This document shows, in pieces, positions 33,842-45,597 of a stretch of 64,000 nucleotides of DNA. Each line of letters starts with the position of its first letter. Position 1 is the first letter of the stretch. Under the pieces are notes generated by a model that worked only from the letters and a program-made list of their open reading frames with translations, made no database searches and was not told the origin of the DNA. The DNA comes from Carnegiea gigantea. Its lineage: Eukaryota > Streptophyta > Magnoliopsida > Caryophyllales > Cactaceae. The position numbers and the translations under genes were made by a program. The DNA is taken from the NCBI GenBank assembly GCA_029747015.1, contig JAKOGI010000024.1, positions 734,001 through 798,000 on the forward strand, written 5' to 3'.

Positions 33842-36800
33842 ATGACCTCGGTGGAAAACTCAGAGACAGGTGGTTCTAAAGCAAGAAGAAATCAAGGAAG
33901 ACAGGAAGATGGTTATGATTCCAAAAGAAACTATGAGAGTTATAATAGCGATCCTCTCTATCTGTCGAGTTCTGATTTTCCAGGTATGCAACTTGTAAAT
34001 GTGAAATTGAATGGTTCAAATTTCCAGAAATGGAGTAGAGCTGTAAAGATCGCCCTGAAAACCAAAACCAAGCTTGGTTTTATTGATGGATCATGTTCTA
34101 AACCTGAGTTGGATTCACCCTTTTACAATCAATGGATCTGCTATGATAATATGGTTTTTAGTTGGCTGTTAAATTCCATGGTTAATGATTTAGCTGAAGC
34201 TTTCTTGTATGTAAATTCTGCTAGACAACTCTGGGAGGAATTGACTGATCGGTTTGGTCAGAGTAATGGACCTCTTCTTTATCAACTAGAAAAAGAAGTA
34301 TCAAAGTTGTATCAGGGAAATAACTTTGTGGCAGTGTATTATACCAAGTTGAAATGTCTTTGGGATGAACTAGATGATATCTCAGAAGTACCTGTATGTG
34401 TCTGTGACACCACATGTAAGGCCATTAAGAAAACCATGGAATTGGTTGAAAGGCAGAGGTTAATGCATTTTCTTATGCATCTGAATGAAAATTATGAAGC
34501 AATTAGAGGGCAGATACTACTCTTGGATCCATTACCAAATGTCAATAGAGCATATTCTATTATTCAGAGGGTTGAAACTCAGAGGAATGTGACTGGCCAC
34601 ATAACAGCAAGTAGAGAACTCGCAGCAAATGTAATGAGGATCAATACAAATAAATTGGAAGTTTCAGATCCTACAGCTAATGCACTGATTATAAGGGATG
34701 GCCAGAAAGGAAAAAAGGATTTCAAGAAAGCCAAAGCCAATAGATTCTATGATCATTGCCAGAGACTTGGTCACACTAGTGATCAGTGTTTCAAAATTAT
34801 AGGGTATCCAGATTGGTACCAAGGCCCTAAGGACAATGCCAGGCCAAAAAGGAATATCAGAGGTGCAGCAAATCTAGCAAACAGTGACAATACTTATGAC
34901 ACTCCTTTTGACTATGCTTCTGGCTTTCAAGAAGGTGGTTCAGGCACATCTTCATCCATGGGTAAGCCTGAGCACAACTTGGTTCAAGCATTAGCTCAGG
35001 AAATGATGAAGCTGGTCAAAGAACAGCAACAGAAAATGGAGATGCAGCCTAACAATTCCAATGCCTTTGCCCACTTTGCAGGTATGGCTTCCAATGGCTC
35101 TCACTCTTATATTAGCTGTGCTGTGTTGAATGGTGCTCGAGGTTCATGGATTATAGACACAGGGGCCAGTGACCACATGACTTTTGATTCTGAACTCTTC
35201 TCTAACACAACATCATTATCCAACCCTGTCAATGTGATTTTACCAGATGGTTCCCTTAAACCTGTCACACTTGTGGGTGACATATAGCTTTCACCTACTC
35301 TGCTGTTACACAATGTTTTATTTGTGCCAAGTTTCAAATACAATTTACTCTCAGTAGCCAAATTTCTGATAGACAATTACTGTTGTACCACATTTTATCC
35401 CACTCATTGTGTTTTTCAGGACCTTTCAACTAAGTTGATAGTGGCTGTGGGAAAAAAGGCTGGTGGACTTTATACTTTTGACTCTTCTCAACATAGTGAT
35501 AAAGCTTCTGCTTCACCTGCAAATGCCTCAGTAGTGCCTCCTAGCTCCTCTCTTAGACACAGTCAAGCCCCTACTCCCTGTAATCAACACACTTGCAAAT
35601 CTCATGATGTAGATATACTACATGCAAGACTAGGTCATACTTCCTTTTCAAAGATGCAGTATATCAAAGATTGTAAACCACACTTAGCCAATGATTTTTT
35701 TTGTGGAACTTGTGTACTGGCAAAATTCCATGGATTGCCTTTCAATAAAAGCACTATTACATCAAAGGCCCCTTTTCAGCTCATCCATATGGATCTTTGG
35801 GGGCCCTATAGGGTTCCTAGTGTGACTGGTGCAAAGTATTTCCTTACTATTGTGGATGATTTCAGTAGATTTACCTGGACACACATGTTACAAGATAAAA
35901 CACAGGTATTTTCTATCATTAGGCAGTTTTACAATATGATTGAAACTCAGTTCAATACCAAAATCTTAGTGATAAGATCAGATAATGGGACTGAATTTAT
36001 ACACGCAACCTGTTTGGATTTCTTTGCTTCAAAAGGCATTTTACACCAAAAATCCATCGTTAAAACCCCACAACAGAATGGAGTTGTGGAAAGAAAACAT
36101 AGACACCTTTTGGATACTGCTAGAGCTCTTAGATTTCATGCAAATTTACCCAAAAGTTTTTGGAGTGAGTGTGTGTTATCATCTACTCACATCATTAACA
36201 GGTTACCTATGTCAAATCTATCCTGGAAAAGCCCTTTTGAAGTGCTTTACAATCAGACTCCTGATTACTCTAGTTTAAGGACAATAGGCTGTCTTTGTTA
36301 TGCAGCTAACTTAGGGGAAAGAGATAAATTTGAACCTAAAGCTCACAAATGCATTTTACTAGGATATACCTTTGGATATAAAGGATACAAACTATTTGAT
36401 TTACAAACAAAAAAAATCTTTCACAGCAGGGATGTCTTGTTTAAAGAAAATGTTTTTCCTTTTAAAAACAGCACAGTCACTCATCTTAGTGATCCTGATA
36501 AGGCTGCTAAAGATCCCATCTTTCCTTGTTTAGCTCCTTCCTTTGTTCCTAATTCCCCTCAGTTTCATGTATCTTCACCTCCTGTTCCTTTTACAGGACA
36601 ACATAACCCTACAATTCTTCCATTGATAATGTTCCTTCTCCTCCATCCCCTTGGTCATCTGCACTCTGCAGCATATTGATGTAGTTCCTCAGCCCACATC
36701 CACATCTCCTTCTGACCATTCTTCTCTCAATAGAGCTGAAATATATGTTAGAAGATCAATAAGAACTAAAGGTCCACCAGCTTGGTTGAAGGACTATGTT

Positions 36801-38522
36801 TGTCCTCGGACCACCACTAATAATCCCATTGACCATTCTACACCTCACTCAGTTACTTCCACACCAGCACAGTCCTCTCTTTCTCATAGTTTTCATTCTA
36901 TCACCTCTCGTCCCCTATTTCTTTCTTCCCATCTGGCACATTTGTCTTAAAATTATGTGGCTTCACTGGTCAGTGTTTTACATAAACCAGAACCAAAGTA
37001 TTATTCACAGGCCAAGCAATATCCTGAGTGGGAAATGGCCATGAACTATGAACTTGCTGCACTGGAATAGAATCACACATGGGTTTTGACTTGTCTTCCT
37101 CCTGGAAAGAAGGCTCTTACAGCTAAATGGGTGTATAAAACTAAATACAAGCCTGATGGCTCGGTTGAGAGACACAAGGCCAGGTTGGTGATTAGAGGTT
37201 TTGAACAAGTCAAGGACAAAGACTATAAACACACTTTCTCTCCTGTAGCCAAGCTAACAACTGTAAGGGTTTTCATTGCTATGGCCACTGCTAAGGACTG
37301 GCCTCTTCACCAACTAGATATTAACAATGCCTTCTTGCATGGCTATCTTGATGAGGAGGTTTATATGTTACCTCCAGAAGGGTACACCAAGGCCAAACCT
37401 GGTCAAGTTTGCAAATTACAACGATCTCTTTATGGGTTAAAACAGGCTTCAAGACAATGGAATTTGGAGCTCACAAAATTTCTACAATCTAAAGGATTTG
37501 TACAGTCCAAGAGTGATTACTCTTTATTTTCCAGAAACACCAATGGGCTGCTAACCTTCATCCTAGTTTATGTGGATGATCTGTTGATATCAGGGTCTGA
37601 TATTTCAGGTATTGCTCAGCTTAAGCAAGACCTGAATCAGGCTTTCACCATCAAAGACTTGGGAATGGCAAGATACTTCCTTGGCATTGAAATTGCAAGA
37701 TCCAACACTGGTACTTTTTTGAACCAGAGAAAGTATGTTTTGGACATATTCTCTGATGCAGGGCTCACAGGAGCCAAACCTGCAAAGTTTCCCCTTCCTA
37801 AGGGCCTGAAACTGTCCACTGATACAGGTACCATTCTGGCAGATCCTGAACCATATAGAAGGGTAATTGGCAGACTATTGTATCTGACACTTACAAGACC
37901 AGACATTTCTTATGCTGTTCAACATCTGAGTCAATTCTTGCAACAACCAAATGACTCACACTATCAAGCAGCCGTGCATATATTGAGATATTTAAAGGGG
38001 ACACCAAACAAAGGCCTATTTTTCCCAAAAACTAACAACTTTCAGATCACTACTTATAGTGATGCTGATTGGGGTACATGCAGAATGAGTTCTCGGTCCC
38101 TAACAGGCTATTGTGTGTTTTTGGGAAATTCTTTGGTATCTTGGAAAACAAAGAAACAGAATACTGTTGCTAAATCCAGTGCTGAGGCTGAGTACAGGGC
38201 AATGTCAGCAACCACCTCTGAACTTGAATGGATTACTCATCTTCTTCTGGATCTTCATTTACCTCTCCATCTCCCAGTTCTTATGCACTGTGACAACAAG
38301 GCTGCTCAGCACATTGCAGAAAATCCTGTTTTTCATGAGCGAACAACGCATCTCAACATTGATTGCCACTATACTCGTGACAAGGTCCTTGAAGGCTTTT
38401 TATAAACCACTCATGTTTCTTCACAGCAACAACTTGCAGATTTAATGACAAAGCCTCTAAGTGAAGCACAACACAACTACCTTTGTTCAAGGCTTGGTTT
38501 GTTGGATTCTCCTCCAATCTTG
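33842..38522 (+). pseudogene. Copia gag-pol polyprotein
   Basis: The gag (from ATG 33842) carries NGSNFQKWSRAVKIALK and FGQSNGPLLYQLEKEV. The zinc knuckle reads YDHCQRLGHTSDQCFKIIGY and has lost its first Cys. The protease has WIIDTGASDHM at about 35145. An in-frame TAG follows at 35285-35287. Integrase has the HHCC finger (ARLGHTSF, CGTCVLAK) and catalytic D-D-E in HMDLWGPY, IRSDNGTEF and QNGVVERKH. A frameshift near 36640 and TAA at 36948 fall in the linker; TAG at about 37068 precedes RT. RT has LDINNAFLHG, SLYGLKQA and LVYVDDLLI; RNase H has YSDADWG, SSAEAEYRAM and MHCDNKAA. TAA at 38403 interrupts the tail, which runs on to LADLMTKPLSEAQHNYL and ends near 38528. All catalytic residues persist, so the lesions are few and recent. 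Confidence 0.95.
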
Positions 38523-38536
38523 CCTTGAGGGGGGGA

Positions 38537-38761
38537 TGTTAAGGAATAGTTAGTTAGTTATGTTGTTAGCTTAAATTCAGCTAATCAGTTATAACAACAT
38601 AGCTAACCAAGTCTAGAATGATAGCATTAGTTGTATATAGTCAGCATCATGTTCAGACATTACTTAGTTTTTTTGCATTACCGTAATTGAACATCATGTA
38701 GTAAGAACACCCAGATTATTCATTCCCTCACTGCTCTTCACAGAATGCTAAAGCTTTTACA
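38537..38761 (+). repeat. 3' LTR of the first Copia
   Basis: 225 bp from TGTTAAGG to TTTTACA, bounded by the polypurine tract on the left and the TSD ATAAC on the right. It contains GTTGTATATAGTC as a possible TATA region. Only its first ~28 bp are matched at the element's 5' end. Confidence 0.85.
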
Positions 38762-39171
38762 ATAACGATACCAAACTTTTCTTTGATCCTATTTATGAAT
38801 GATCTAACTGCATTTAACGTACTTTTTTGTGCGTCATTACTCGCAAGTAGTAATGTACAATCACTGTACATTGAAAATTGTTCTCTTTCAATGATGAATT
38901 AACCTAAAATAGCTTTAAATATCATATTAAATTATTCTAAGATAAAATTTTCTCTTTTTGGGTTTCCCAAAAAATTAGGAATTATTTAACTTAAGAAAAG
39001 TCAGTTAAAAGTTTCTTTACTTAGTGAGGTATGGATGCAATATAAATTTTGGTGATCATTTTTATCCAATATTAGAAGTTTAGTGATTTTTAAACCATTT
39101 TAAAATCAAGTGATTTTTCCAAACTTTGAGAGAAAGTTTAGTCATTTCTCAAACTTTTTTCCTTAAAAAAA

Positions 39172-39640
39172 GTCATCAATTATATTTGAATATGTAATAA
39201 GCCACTGTTTCATATTAACTTGTTAATATTAACTTATTGTGAGATGCATAAACCACATCAGCATCTATATTGTAAAACCCACATCGTTGATTGCACGTTT
39301 GAGCTGCGAATGCGCAGTAAAGCACTCCATCACCACTGGTTGTTCACTTTCCAGTCTCTCTCTCTCTCCCTGGTATCCATGCACCATTTCTTAACCATTA
39401 CTCCATTATGTTGTACATGTCTTCTTTGGCCAACCACCACCATTGCATCAACCACCAAAAGGACGTTCATCCAGGCCATTCCTTCTTCATCACTCGTTTG
39501 TATGGATCAAGGTATGTAAATTGCATTTCAGCAAATCCATACGTAATTCACATGCATAAATTTGTTAAGATTTTTGTGCTTGGTTGTATGACTTTTTTAA
39601 TTATTTCTTATGTTAATTGGGATTTGTTTCACATATTACA
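39172..39640. other. Spacer, nothing recognised
   Basis: Short ORFs on the plus strand (39220-39519, 39408-39707) have no domain. A small CT-rich tract lies at 39353-39372. No gene is supported. Confidence 0.4.
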
Positions 39641-40144
39641 TAACAGATGGAAGTGGTGGCAGTGGATGAAGCGCTCATTGGAAATATTGGTGGGGGATTT
39701 ATGGTAAAAGAAGGTTAAAATGTTTAAATGCATTCTCGAAGAGTTTCGAATTATGATAGTAGCTGAAGTGATTTTTGTCTGTTTAATTGGTACGGTATGA
39801 CTAAATATGTTTTGCACGCTATGTACTAGGAATTTGAGCTTTAAAACTGATTTGGTTCTTACAATTAGGTAAATATGACTGATAGTAATTTCAACAAGTG
39901 ACAAATAATAGCTTATAAATATTGTTGCCTTGGACATGATATTATATGACTAATTATGTTTGGCATGTGTGACTATGTATGGTAAATTTATGTCTTAATA
40001 CAAATGTGGTGGTTACAACTACATAAATATGTCTAATGATGTGTTAGAATGCCTTGAATCTGTTTTCTTTAGCCCCCTTTTGCAGACCTAGCACGGTGGT
40101 AATTATCAATTTGTTCATACTTTCTCGCATCCGTTATAACAAAT

Positions 40145-40156
40145 TGGTATCAGAGC
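40145..40156 (+). other. Copia primer-binding site (initiator tRNA-Met type)
   Basis: TGGTATCAGAGC, three bases after the 5' LTR end, is the standard minus-strand priming site of plant Copia elements. Confidence 0.9.
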
Positions 40157-40186
40157 TTTAGGGTTTTCCGAATTCTGGCGAGAAAG

Positions 40187-43100
40187 ATGTCCGCTTTGAA
40201 TGTTAAAATTGACAAATTTACAGGGAAGAATAGTTTCAGTCTATGGCAAATCAATATGCGAGCCCTATTGAAGCAATAAGGGTTATAGGCGCCGCTGGCA
40301 AAGAAAGATCCAGGCGCCGACACTACAGAGATGTCCAGTCTGGAGGAAAGACACACACGACGATCATGCTGTGTCATCCAGATGATATCATCACTGCCGA
40401 CACTACTGAGATGGCCAGTTTGGAGGAAAAACACACACGACGATCATGCTGTGTCATCCAGATGATATCATCACTGAAATCGTAGATCAGGATACTGCAG
40501 CTGGGCTGTGGTTAAAACTTGAGAGTCTATACATGACGAAGTCTTTAACCAACAAGTTGCTCTTGAAGCAATGTCTGTTTGGTCTACGAATGCAGGAAGG
40601 TATGCCTTTGAGAGATCACTTAGGTTAATTAAATACAATCCTATTAGACTTGCGTAATGTTGAGGTCAAAATTAAAGAGAAGGATGCTGCCCTAATTTTG
40701 TTAGTATCTCTCCCACCCTCATATGAAAATTTCGTACAATCTTTTATTGTTAGGAAAGATACTGTGTCTCTGGAAGAGGTTAGATCAGCTCTTCATAGCA
40801 GAGAGCTGCGTCATAGGGCGGCTAGCACAGATGGTGCTGGTACCGAGGCTGCTGGGTTGATAGCCAATAGGGGTAAAAGACCTGGGAATCCGGGGAAGAA
40901 GAAATCAAAGCCGTTGGGTTCTAAGGTCCTAAACCTAGTGATATCTGCAATTACTATAAGGAGACGGGACATTGGAAAACTTAGTGCCCTAAAAAGAAGA
41001 GGCAGCAACAACAACAAGAAGAGAAACAAGTAGGTACTGCTGCTGTCGCAGAAGGTGATAGTAGGTCCGAAGAAGATATAGCCCTAGTTGCTGATGAACC
41101 TATGCATCATACTAATGTATGGATCCTAGATTCAAGGGCATCTTACCATATATGTCCGTGTAGAGAATGGTTTATCACTTACGAGCAGGTAACTGGAGGT
41201 AATATTTCTATGGCTAACAGTGCTATTTGCAGAGTGGCCGGAATTGGTTCTATACAGATACGGACACATAATGGTAAATTCTATACATTGAATAATGTCA
41301 GGCATGTTCCACATATGGCAAAGAATCTAATATCATTGAGTCTGTTGGACACGAAAGGATTCAGTTTTCAAGGTAAAGGAGGAGTTCTATATGTCTGCAA
41401 GGGTTCAGATAGGGTTCTGGAGGGTGCCAAGCGAGGTACTTTGTATATACTACAGGGCACTACGTTATTTGTTTCAGCTGCTCTTGCATCTTTAGAAGTT
41501 CACGAGGATGATATAACCAAGTTATGGCATATGAGACTTGGTCATATGAGTGAAAGAGGGATGCAAATTCTGGCAAAAAGTGATCTCCTCTGTGGTCACA
41601 AGGTGGTAACGGATCTTGGGTTCTTTGAATATTGTGTTTTTGGAAAGCTACATTGTACCAAGTTTCCGAAAACAATTCACAGAACAAAAGGTACACTTGA
41701 TTGTATTCATTCAGATTGTTGGGGTCCTTCTCGTGTTGAATCTTTAGGGGATCATAGGTACTTTCTGTCAATTATTGATGATTATTCCAGAATGCCTTGG
41801 GTGTTTATGATGAAACACAAAAATAAAGCTTTCAACAACTTCAAGCAGTGGAAGACATTAGTGGAAAATCAAACTGGGAAAAGGATCAAGCAGCTGCGCA
41901 CTGACAATGGGCTGGAATTCTGTTCATCTGAGTTTGATGAGTTCTGTCATAGTGAAGGGATTGCTAGACATCGCATGGTCAGGGATACACCACAGCAGAA
42001 CGGTGTCGCAGAACGTCTGAATCAAACACTTCTGGAGAGAGCTAGGTGTATGCTCTCCAATGCTAGGTTGGCTAGAAGGTTTTGGGCAGAAGCGGTTAAT
42101 ACAGCATGCTATTTGATCAATCGTAGACCTCACACCGGTATACATCTCAAAACTCCATGTGAGATGTGGTCTGGTAAGTCTGCAGATTACTCGAATCTGA
42201 AAGTTTTTGGTTATCCTATTTATTATCATGTAAATGAGGGTAAATTGGAACCTCGAGCCAGGAAGGGAGTATTTTTGGGCTACGGAGATGGAGTGAAATG
42301 TTATAGAATCTGGTCTCCATCAGAAAATAGGATTATTATTAGTGGAAATGTGGTTTTTGATGAAATTTCTATGTTTAACCCTACTGTGAAGTCTATTATT
42401 GTGTTAGAAACTGGTAGTGTTAAGAAACAGGTGGAGCACCAAGTCACTCATGATGAGAGTGAACCATAACAGGAAGAAGCTCAACATTCTTGTGCAGAAA
42501 CCGAGCCCACATTGCTAGCTAGTCAACATAGCTTAGCTCTTGGTCGCTCTCAGAGGGCTAATTTCAGGAAGCCCCTTACGAAATATGGTTTCGAGGATAT
42601 GGTGGCTTATGCACTATAGGTTGCTGAAGAGGTGGATCCTCACGAGCCGTCCACCTATAAAGAAGTAGTCACATGTTCCGAGTCTACCTAATGGATTGCA
42701 GCAATGAGAGATGAGATGGCGTCACTTCAAAAGAATACGATTTGGGAACTGGTGAAACGACCGTTGGACAGAAAGATCATCACCTGTAAATGGGTTTTTA
42801 AGAAGAAGGAAGGGATATCACCTACTAAGGGTATCAAATACAAAGCTCGAGTAGTTGCAAGAGGGTTCAGTCTGGAGAAGGGAGTAGCCTACACTGAGAT
42901 TTTCTCACCAATGGTCAGACATACTTCTATCAGAGTACTATTAGCAATGGTGGCACATCAGGATCTTGAGCTTAAGCAACTAGATGTGAAGACAACTTTC
43001 TTACATGGAGAGCTAGAAGAAGATATATACACGGCTCAGCCAAATGGTTTCAAAGTTCCCGGGAAAGAAGAATATGTCTACCGTCTGAAGAAGTCCTTGT

Positions 43101-43480
43101 ATGGACTAAAGCAGTCACCTAGGCAGTCGTACAAGAGGTTTGACACCTACATGATACAGCTCGGGTATAACAGGAGTCCATATGACTGTTGTGTATATCA
43201 CAACAAGGCAACAAATGGTTTGTTTATCTATTTGGTACTATATGTTGATGATATGCTGATAGCTGCAGAGCACATATCTAATGTTCAGAAGCTGAAAGGT
43301 CTCCTAAGTGTTGAGTTTGAGATGAAGGATCTGGGTCCGGCAAAAAAATTTTTGGGCATGGAGATCTATAGGCATAGAAGTCAAAAGAAGCTTTTCTTAT
43401 CATAGAAGGGCTGTATTCAGAAGATATTGTTAAGATTCGGCATGTCTACGGCAAAACCTATAGATACTCCAAGTGGAGAT
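40187..43480 (+). pseudogene. Copia gag-pol, degraded and lacking RNase H
   Basis: The gag begins at ATG 40187 (MSALNVKIDKFTGKNSFSLW) and is disrupted by an 80-bp tandem duplication at 40316-40475. It continues with LWLKLESLYMTKSLTNKLLL and SLPPSYENFVQSF. The protease reads WILDSRASYHICP, with Gly changed to Arg in the active-site DSGAS. Integrase (41102-42469) carries HMRLGHMSERGM, an HHCC remnant, and D-D-E in HSDCWGPS, RTDNGLEF and QNGVAERLN. RT (42704-43405) has LDVKTTFLHGELEE, SLYGLKQSPRQ and LYVDDMLIA. A TAG at 43403-43405 is followed by text ending TAKPIDTPSGD, which runs directly into the polypurine tract, so RNase H was removed by deletion. Confidence 0.93.
40316..40475 (+). repeat. 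80-bp tandem duplication in gag
   Basis: GCCGACACTAC(A/T)GAGATG starts at 40316 and again at 40396, followed in both cases by the shared block ending GTCATCCAGATGATATCATC. Eighty bases is not a multiple of three, so the duplication shifts the gag frame. Confidence 0.9.
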
Positions 43481-43481
43481 T

Positions 43482-43857
43482 TGTTAGAATGCCTTGAATC
43501 TGTTTTCTTTAGCCCCCTTTTGCAGACCTAGCACGGTGATCTCGCTAACCGATCAGCGAGTCGGGGTCTAGGGGCGACGTGCTCTGGTTTGGGGGTTCGG
43601 GGGTGCAACGTGGCCCCCGATAGAGGTTCGGGGGCAATGCCCCCAAAACTGACGGCGTACGTGATGTATGAGTTAGGGTTAACTCTAAAACCAAAACCCT
43701 ATATATGTAATGCATATCTCTGTATTCTTATATCATTGGATGAATAAAACTATCCCTCTCTTCTGCCTGTGGATGTAACTAACACATTGTTAGTAAACCA
43801 CATTAAATCTGTGTGTATTTTTCAATTTATTCATACTTTCTCGCATCTATTATAACA
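43482..43857 (+). repeat. 3' LTR of the second Copia
   Basis: 376 bp with TG...CA ends. It contains CCTATATATG (TATA-like, about 43701) and GAATAAAAC (polyadenylation-like, about 43742). The GC-rich block at about 43540-43660 is exactly the part missing from the 5' LTR. Confidence 0.9.
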
Positions 43858-43899
43858 TGGTGTTTACAAGAGGTTACTGAAAATAGTTTTTTTCCCTAA

Positions 43900-45000
43900 T
43901 TAGTAGTGCTAAAATTGCCTGAAGTCCTCATTACAAAGGAGGACAAAATAGAAGTAAGATGTAAAAAATCATAAGCAACAAAACTGAAGACTAAGGAACA
44001 GAAACAGCAAAACTAAAAGAGAAAAACACATGATAAGGAACTAGAAGAACTAAACTAGAAGAGAGGCAGATCCCTGCACATGCTGCAGCAATCCCTACAC
44101 CAACTGCACCAAGACAACATCAAAAACATTGGGCTAGAGGAGAGGGTTAAGGGAAAAGAAAATACAAGGATCCAAAATTTCTAACAAGTTTTGCTGAGTG
44201 GTATGGAGTAGGATCCTTCCAAGCTTTAGACGATAGGGCTATCCTTCATTTCATGGTCATACAGAGAGCATAAGCATCCAACTCTTGCTGTTTAAACACC
44301 ACATCATTTCTTTTCATCCATAAGCTCCACTGATATTGCAAAGAAAGTAACAATCCACAACCTTTTCCTGGCCTTCTTATAGACCTGTTTGGCCATCCAT
44401 ACTTCATAAAATTGTCTGAAGGTACTCTGACATTGTACTAGGAGCTCAAAAGCTTGAGTGAACCTTCTTCATATACTCCAAGCAGTGTTATGCAATGCCC
44501 TTCTTCTTTCTGAGGATATAAGAACCTTAGTAAAATCTACTCGTAGTAGCAAGGCAACATTAATGTATATTTTCATGGATCTAAGTTGATTCCAAACTTG
44601 CAGTCTCCCCTGATGATCATTTGGTCCATAAAGTAGACAAATAGCACACAGAAATTGTTCTTTTAGAAATTCACCACAAACACAAATCCAACGTTGCCTT
44701 GATATGTAGCTTGTCTGCTGAAAGGAGTCCTTATGCCACTAGATTATTAGCCCTCCTGATCCATCATTTGCTGGAACATTAACGTAGTCCATTGTTTGGT
44801 GCCCCCATAACTTAACTATATCCCAATGAGATAAAGCTGAGTGTTTTGTTTCTATAAGCCCGATGAGGCCAAGATGTTCCTTTTTTAATCAAATTCTTCA
44901 CCATGCACCTTTTATTGTCAGTGCCAATACCTCTGACATTCCATGTTGCTATCCTCATTACTTCTTGTTTGCAAGTTGTCCTGAACTTGTCTTGTTTTTC
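43900..45000 (-). pseudogene. LINE ORF2, endonuclease start joined to C-terminus
   Basis: At about 44960 the minus strand starts MRIATWNVRGIGTDNKRCMV, the N-terminal motif of the LINE APE-type endonuclease. It continues with frame shifts through GLIGLIETKHSALSHWDIV, YISRQRW and LLYGPNDHQGRLQVWNQL. It then jumps to FRQFYEVWMAKQVYKKARKR LW and a LWMKRNDVVF-like block, typical of the ORF2 C-terminal zf-RVT region. The catalytic part of the endonuclease and all of the reverse transcriptase are missing. The remaining leftmost part is 3' UTR. Confidence 0.8.
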
Positions 45001-45597
45001 CTCAAGGTTGCTTTTATTCTGGATGTAGCTGCCCTTTCATTTTGTATCACTGAGATACCCAGTAATCTCCCTATTTACAATGATTCTCTTACAATTTATT
45101 CCAAGCTCTCTAAGTTTTGGCTTTTGGAGAGACTACCCTTAGATCCAGCACTTTTGGTTTTTCTAGTGCTCACTCTCTTCTTGTCAGCATTTTTGTTTCC
45201 TGGTACTTGGCTTTCAAAGCCTAGAGGAGGTTGTACTAACTCACTCTCTTGAGCCCAATATTCGCCTTCTTCCAATGCTTCCTCCCTAATATCCAGAGCT
45301 TTAGGGGGCAGTTAATTAGTAGATCATTGGCTTGTCTTAGAACCTTTGCTCGACTAAGGTGAGGATTCTCATAACCTGGTGGCTTCTCTTTTTCAAGGCT
45401 TCTTTAGTATGCTTATATTCCAAAGACTGTAACTGCTAATTTGTCTTTAAGAATTCTTCTGTATATCCATTTTGGTTGAATGAAATAGTCTTAGTTCTTG
45501 CTCTAGAATTAATGCTCTCTTGATTTATGGAGGCTGCTGGCCTTTCCATTTCTATTTTTGAATTTGAATTTGAACTGAGCTAATTTTCTGGAGGCTC

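Larger units (their letters stand above)
33622..38766 (+). mobile_element. Nearly complete Copia retrotransposon with 5-bp TSD
   Basis: The element spans 33627-38761 between two ATAAC target copies (33622-33626 and 38762-38766). The 3' LTR (38537-38761, TGTTAAGG...TTTTACA) follows a polypurine tract (TGAGGGGGGGA). At the 5' end only the first ~28 bp of LTR (TGTTAAGGAATAGTTAGTTA G...) match; the remainder of the 5' LTR and the tRNA primer-binding site are gone. One long gag-pol frame, protease-integrase-RT-RNase H in Copia order, occupies the middle. By gag and zinc-knuckle style it may be Ale-like, a weak call. Confidence 0.95.
33160..39171. mobile_element. Long-TIR (Mutator-like) DNA element split by a Copia insertion
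   Basis: The sequence at 33160-33292 and the reverse complement of 39031-39171 correspond: AAAAATCACCAAACTTTAAA / AAAAATCACTAAACTTCTAA, then TCACCAAGCTTTGTGTTGC / TCACCAAAATTTATATTGC. Long terminal inverted repeats of about 130-140 bp with a non-coding interior suggest a Mutator-like element. Removing the Copia (33627-38761) and one ATAAC copy leaves an element of about 0.9 kb. No transposase is present. The family is inferred from TIR length only. Confidence 0.6.
40042..43857 (+). mobile_element. Second Copia retrotransposon, internally deleted
   Basis: The 5' LTR is 40042-40141 (TGTTAGAATG...TTATAACA) and the 3' LTR 43482-43857 with the same ends. The flanks TGATG and TGGTG form a 5-bp TSD with one change. 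A primer-binding site complementary to initiator tRNA-Met, TGGTATCAGAGC, lies at 40145-40156, and the polypurine tract AAGTGGAGAT abuts the 3' LTR. The 5' LTR is only 100 bp against 376 bp for the 3' LTR, so about 275 bp were lost from its middle. RNase H is missing. The protein style is Tork/TNT1-like. Confidence 0.95.

Noticed and set aside
44863..45252. Plus-strand 129-codon hydrophobic ORF
   Set aside because: It is the opposite strand of the LINE ORF2 endonuclease region.
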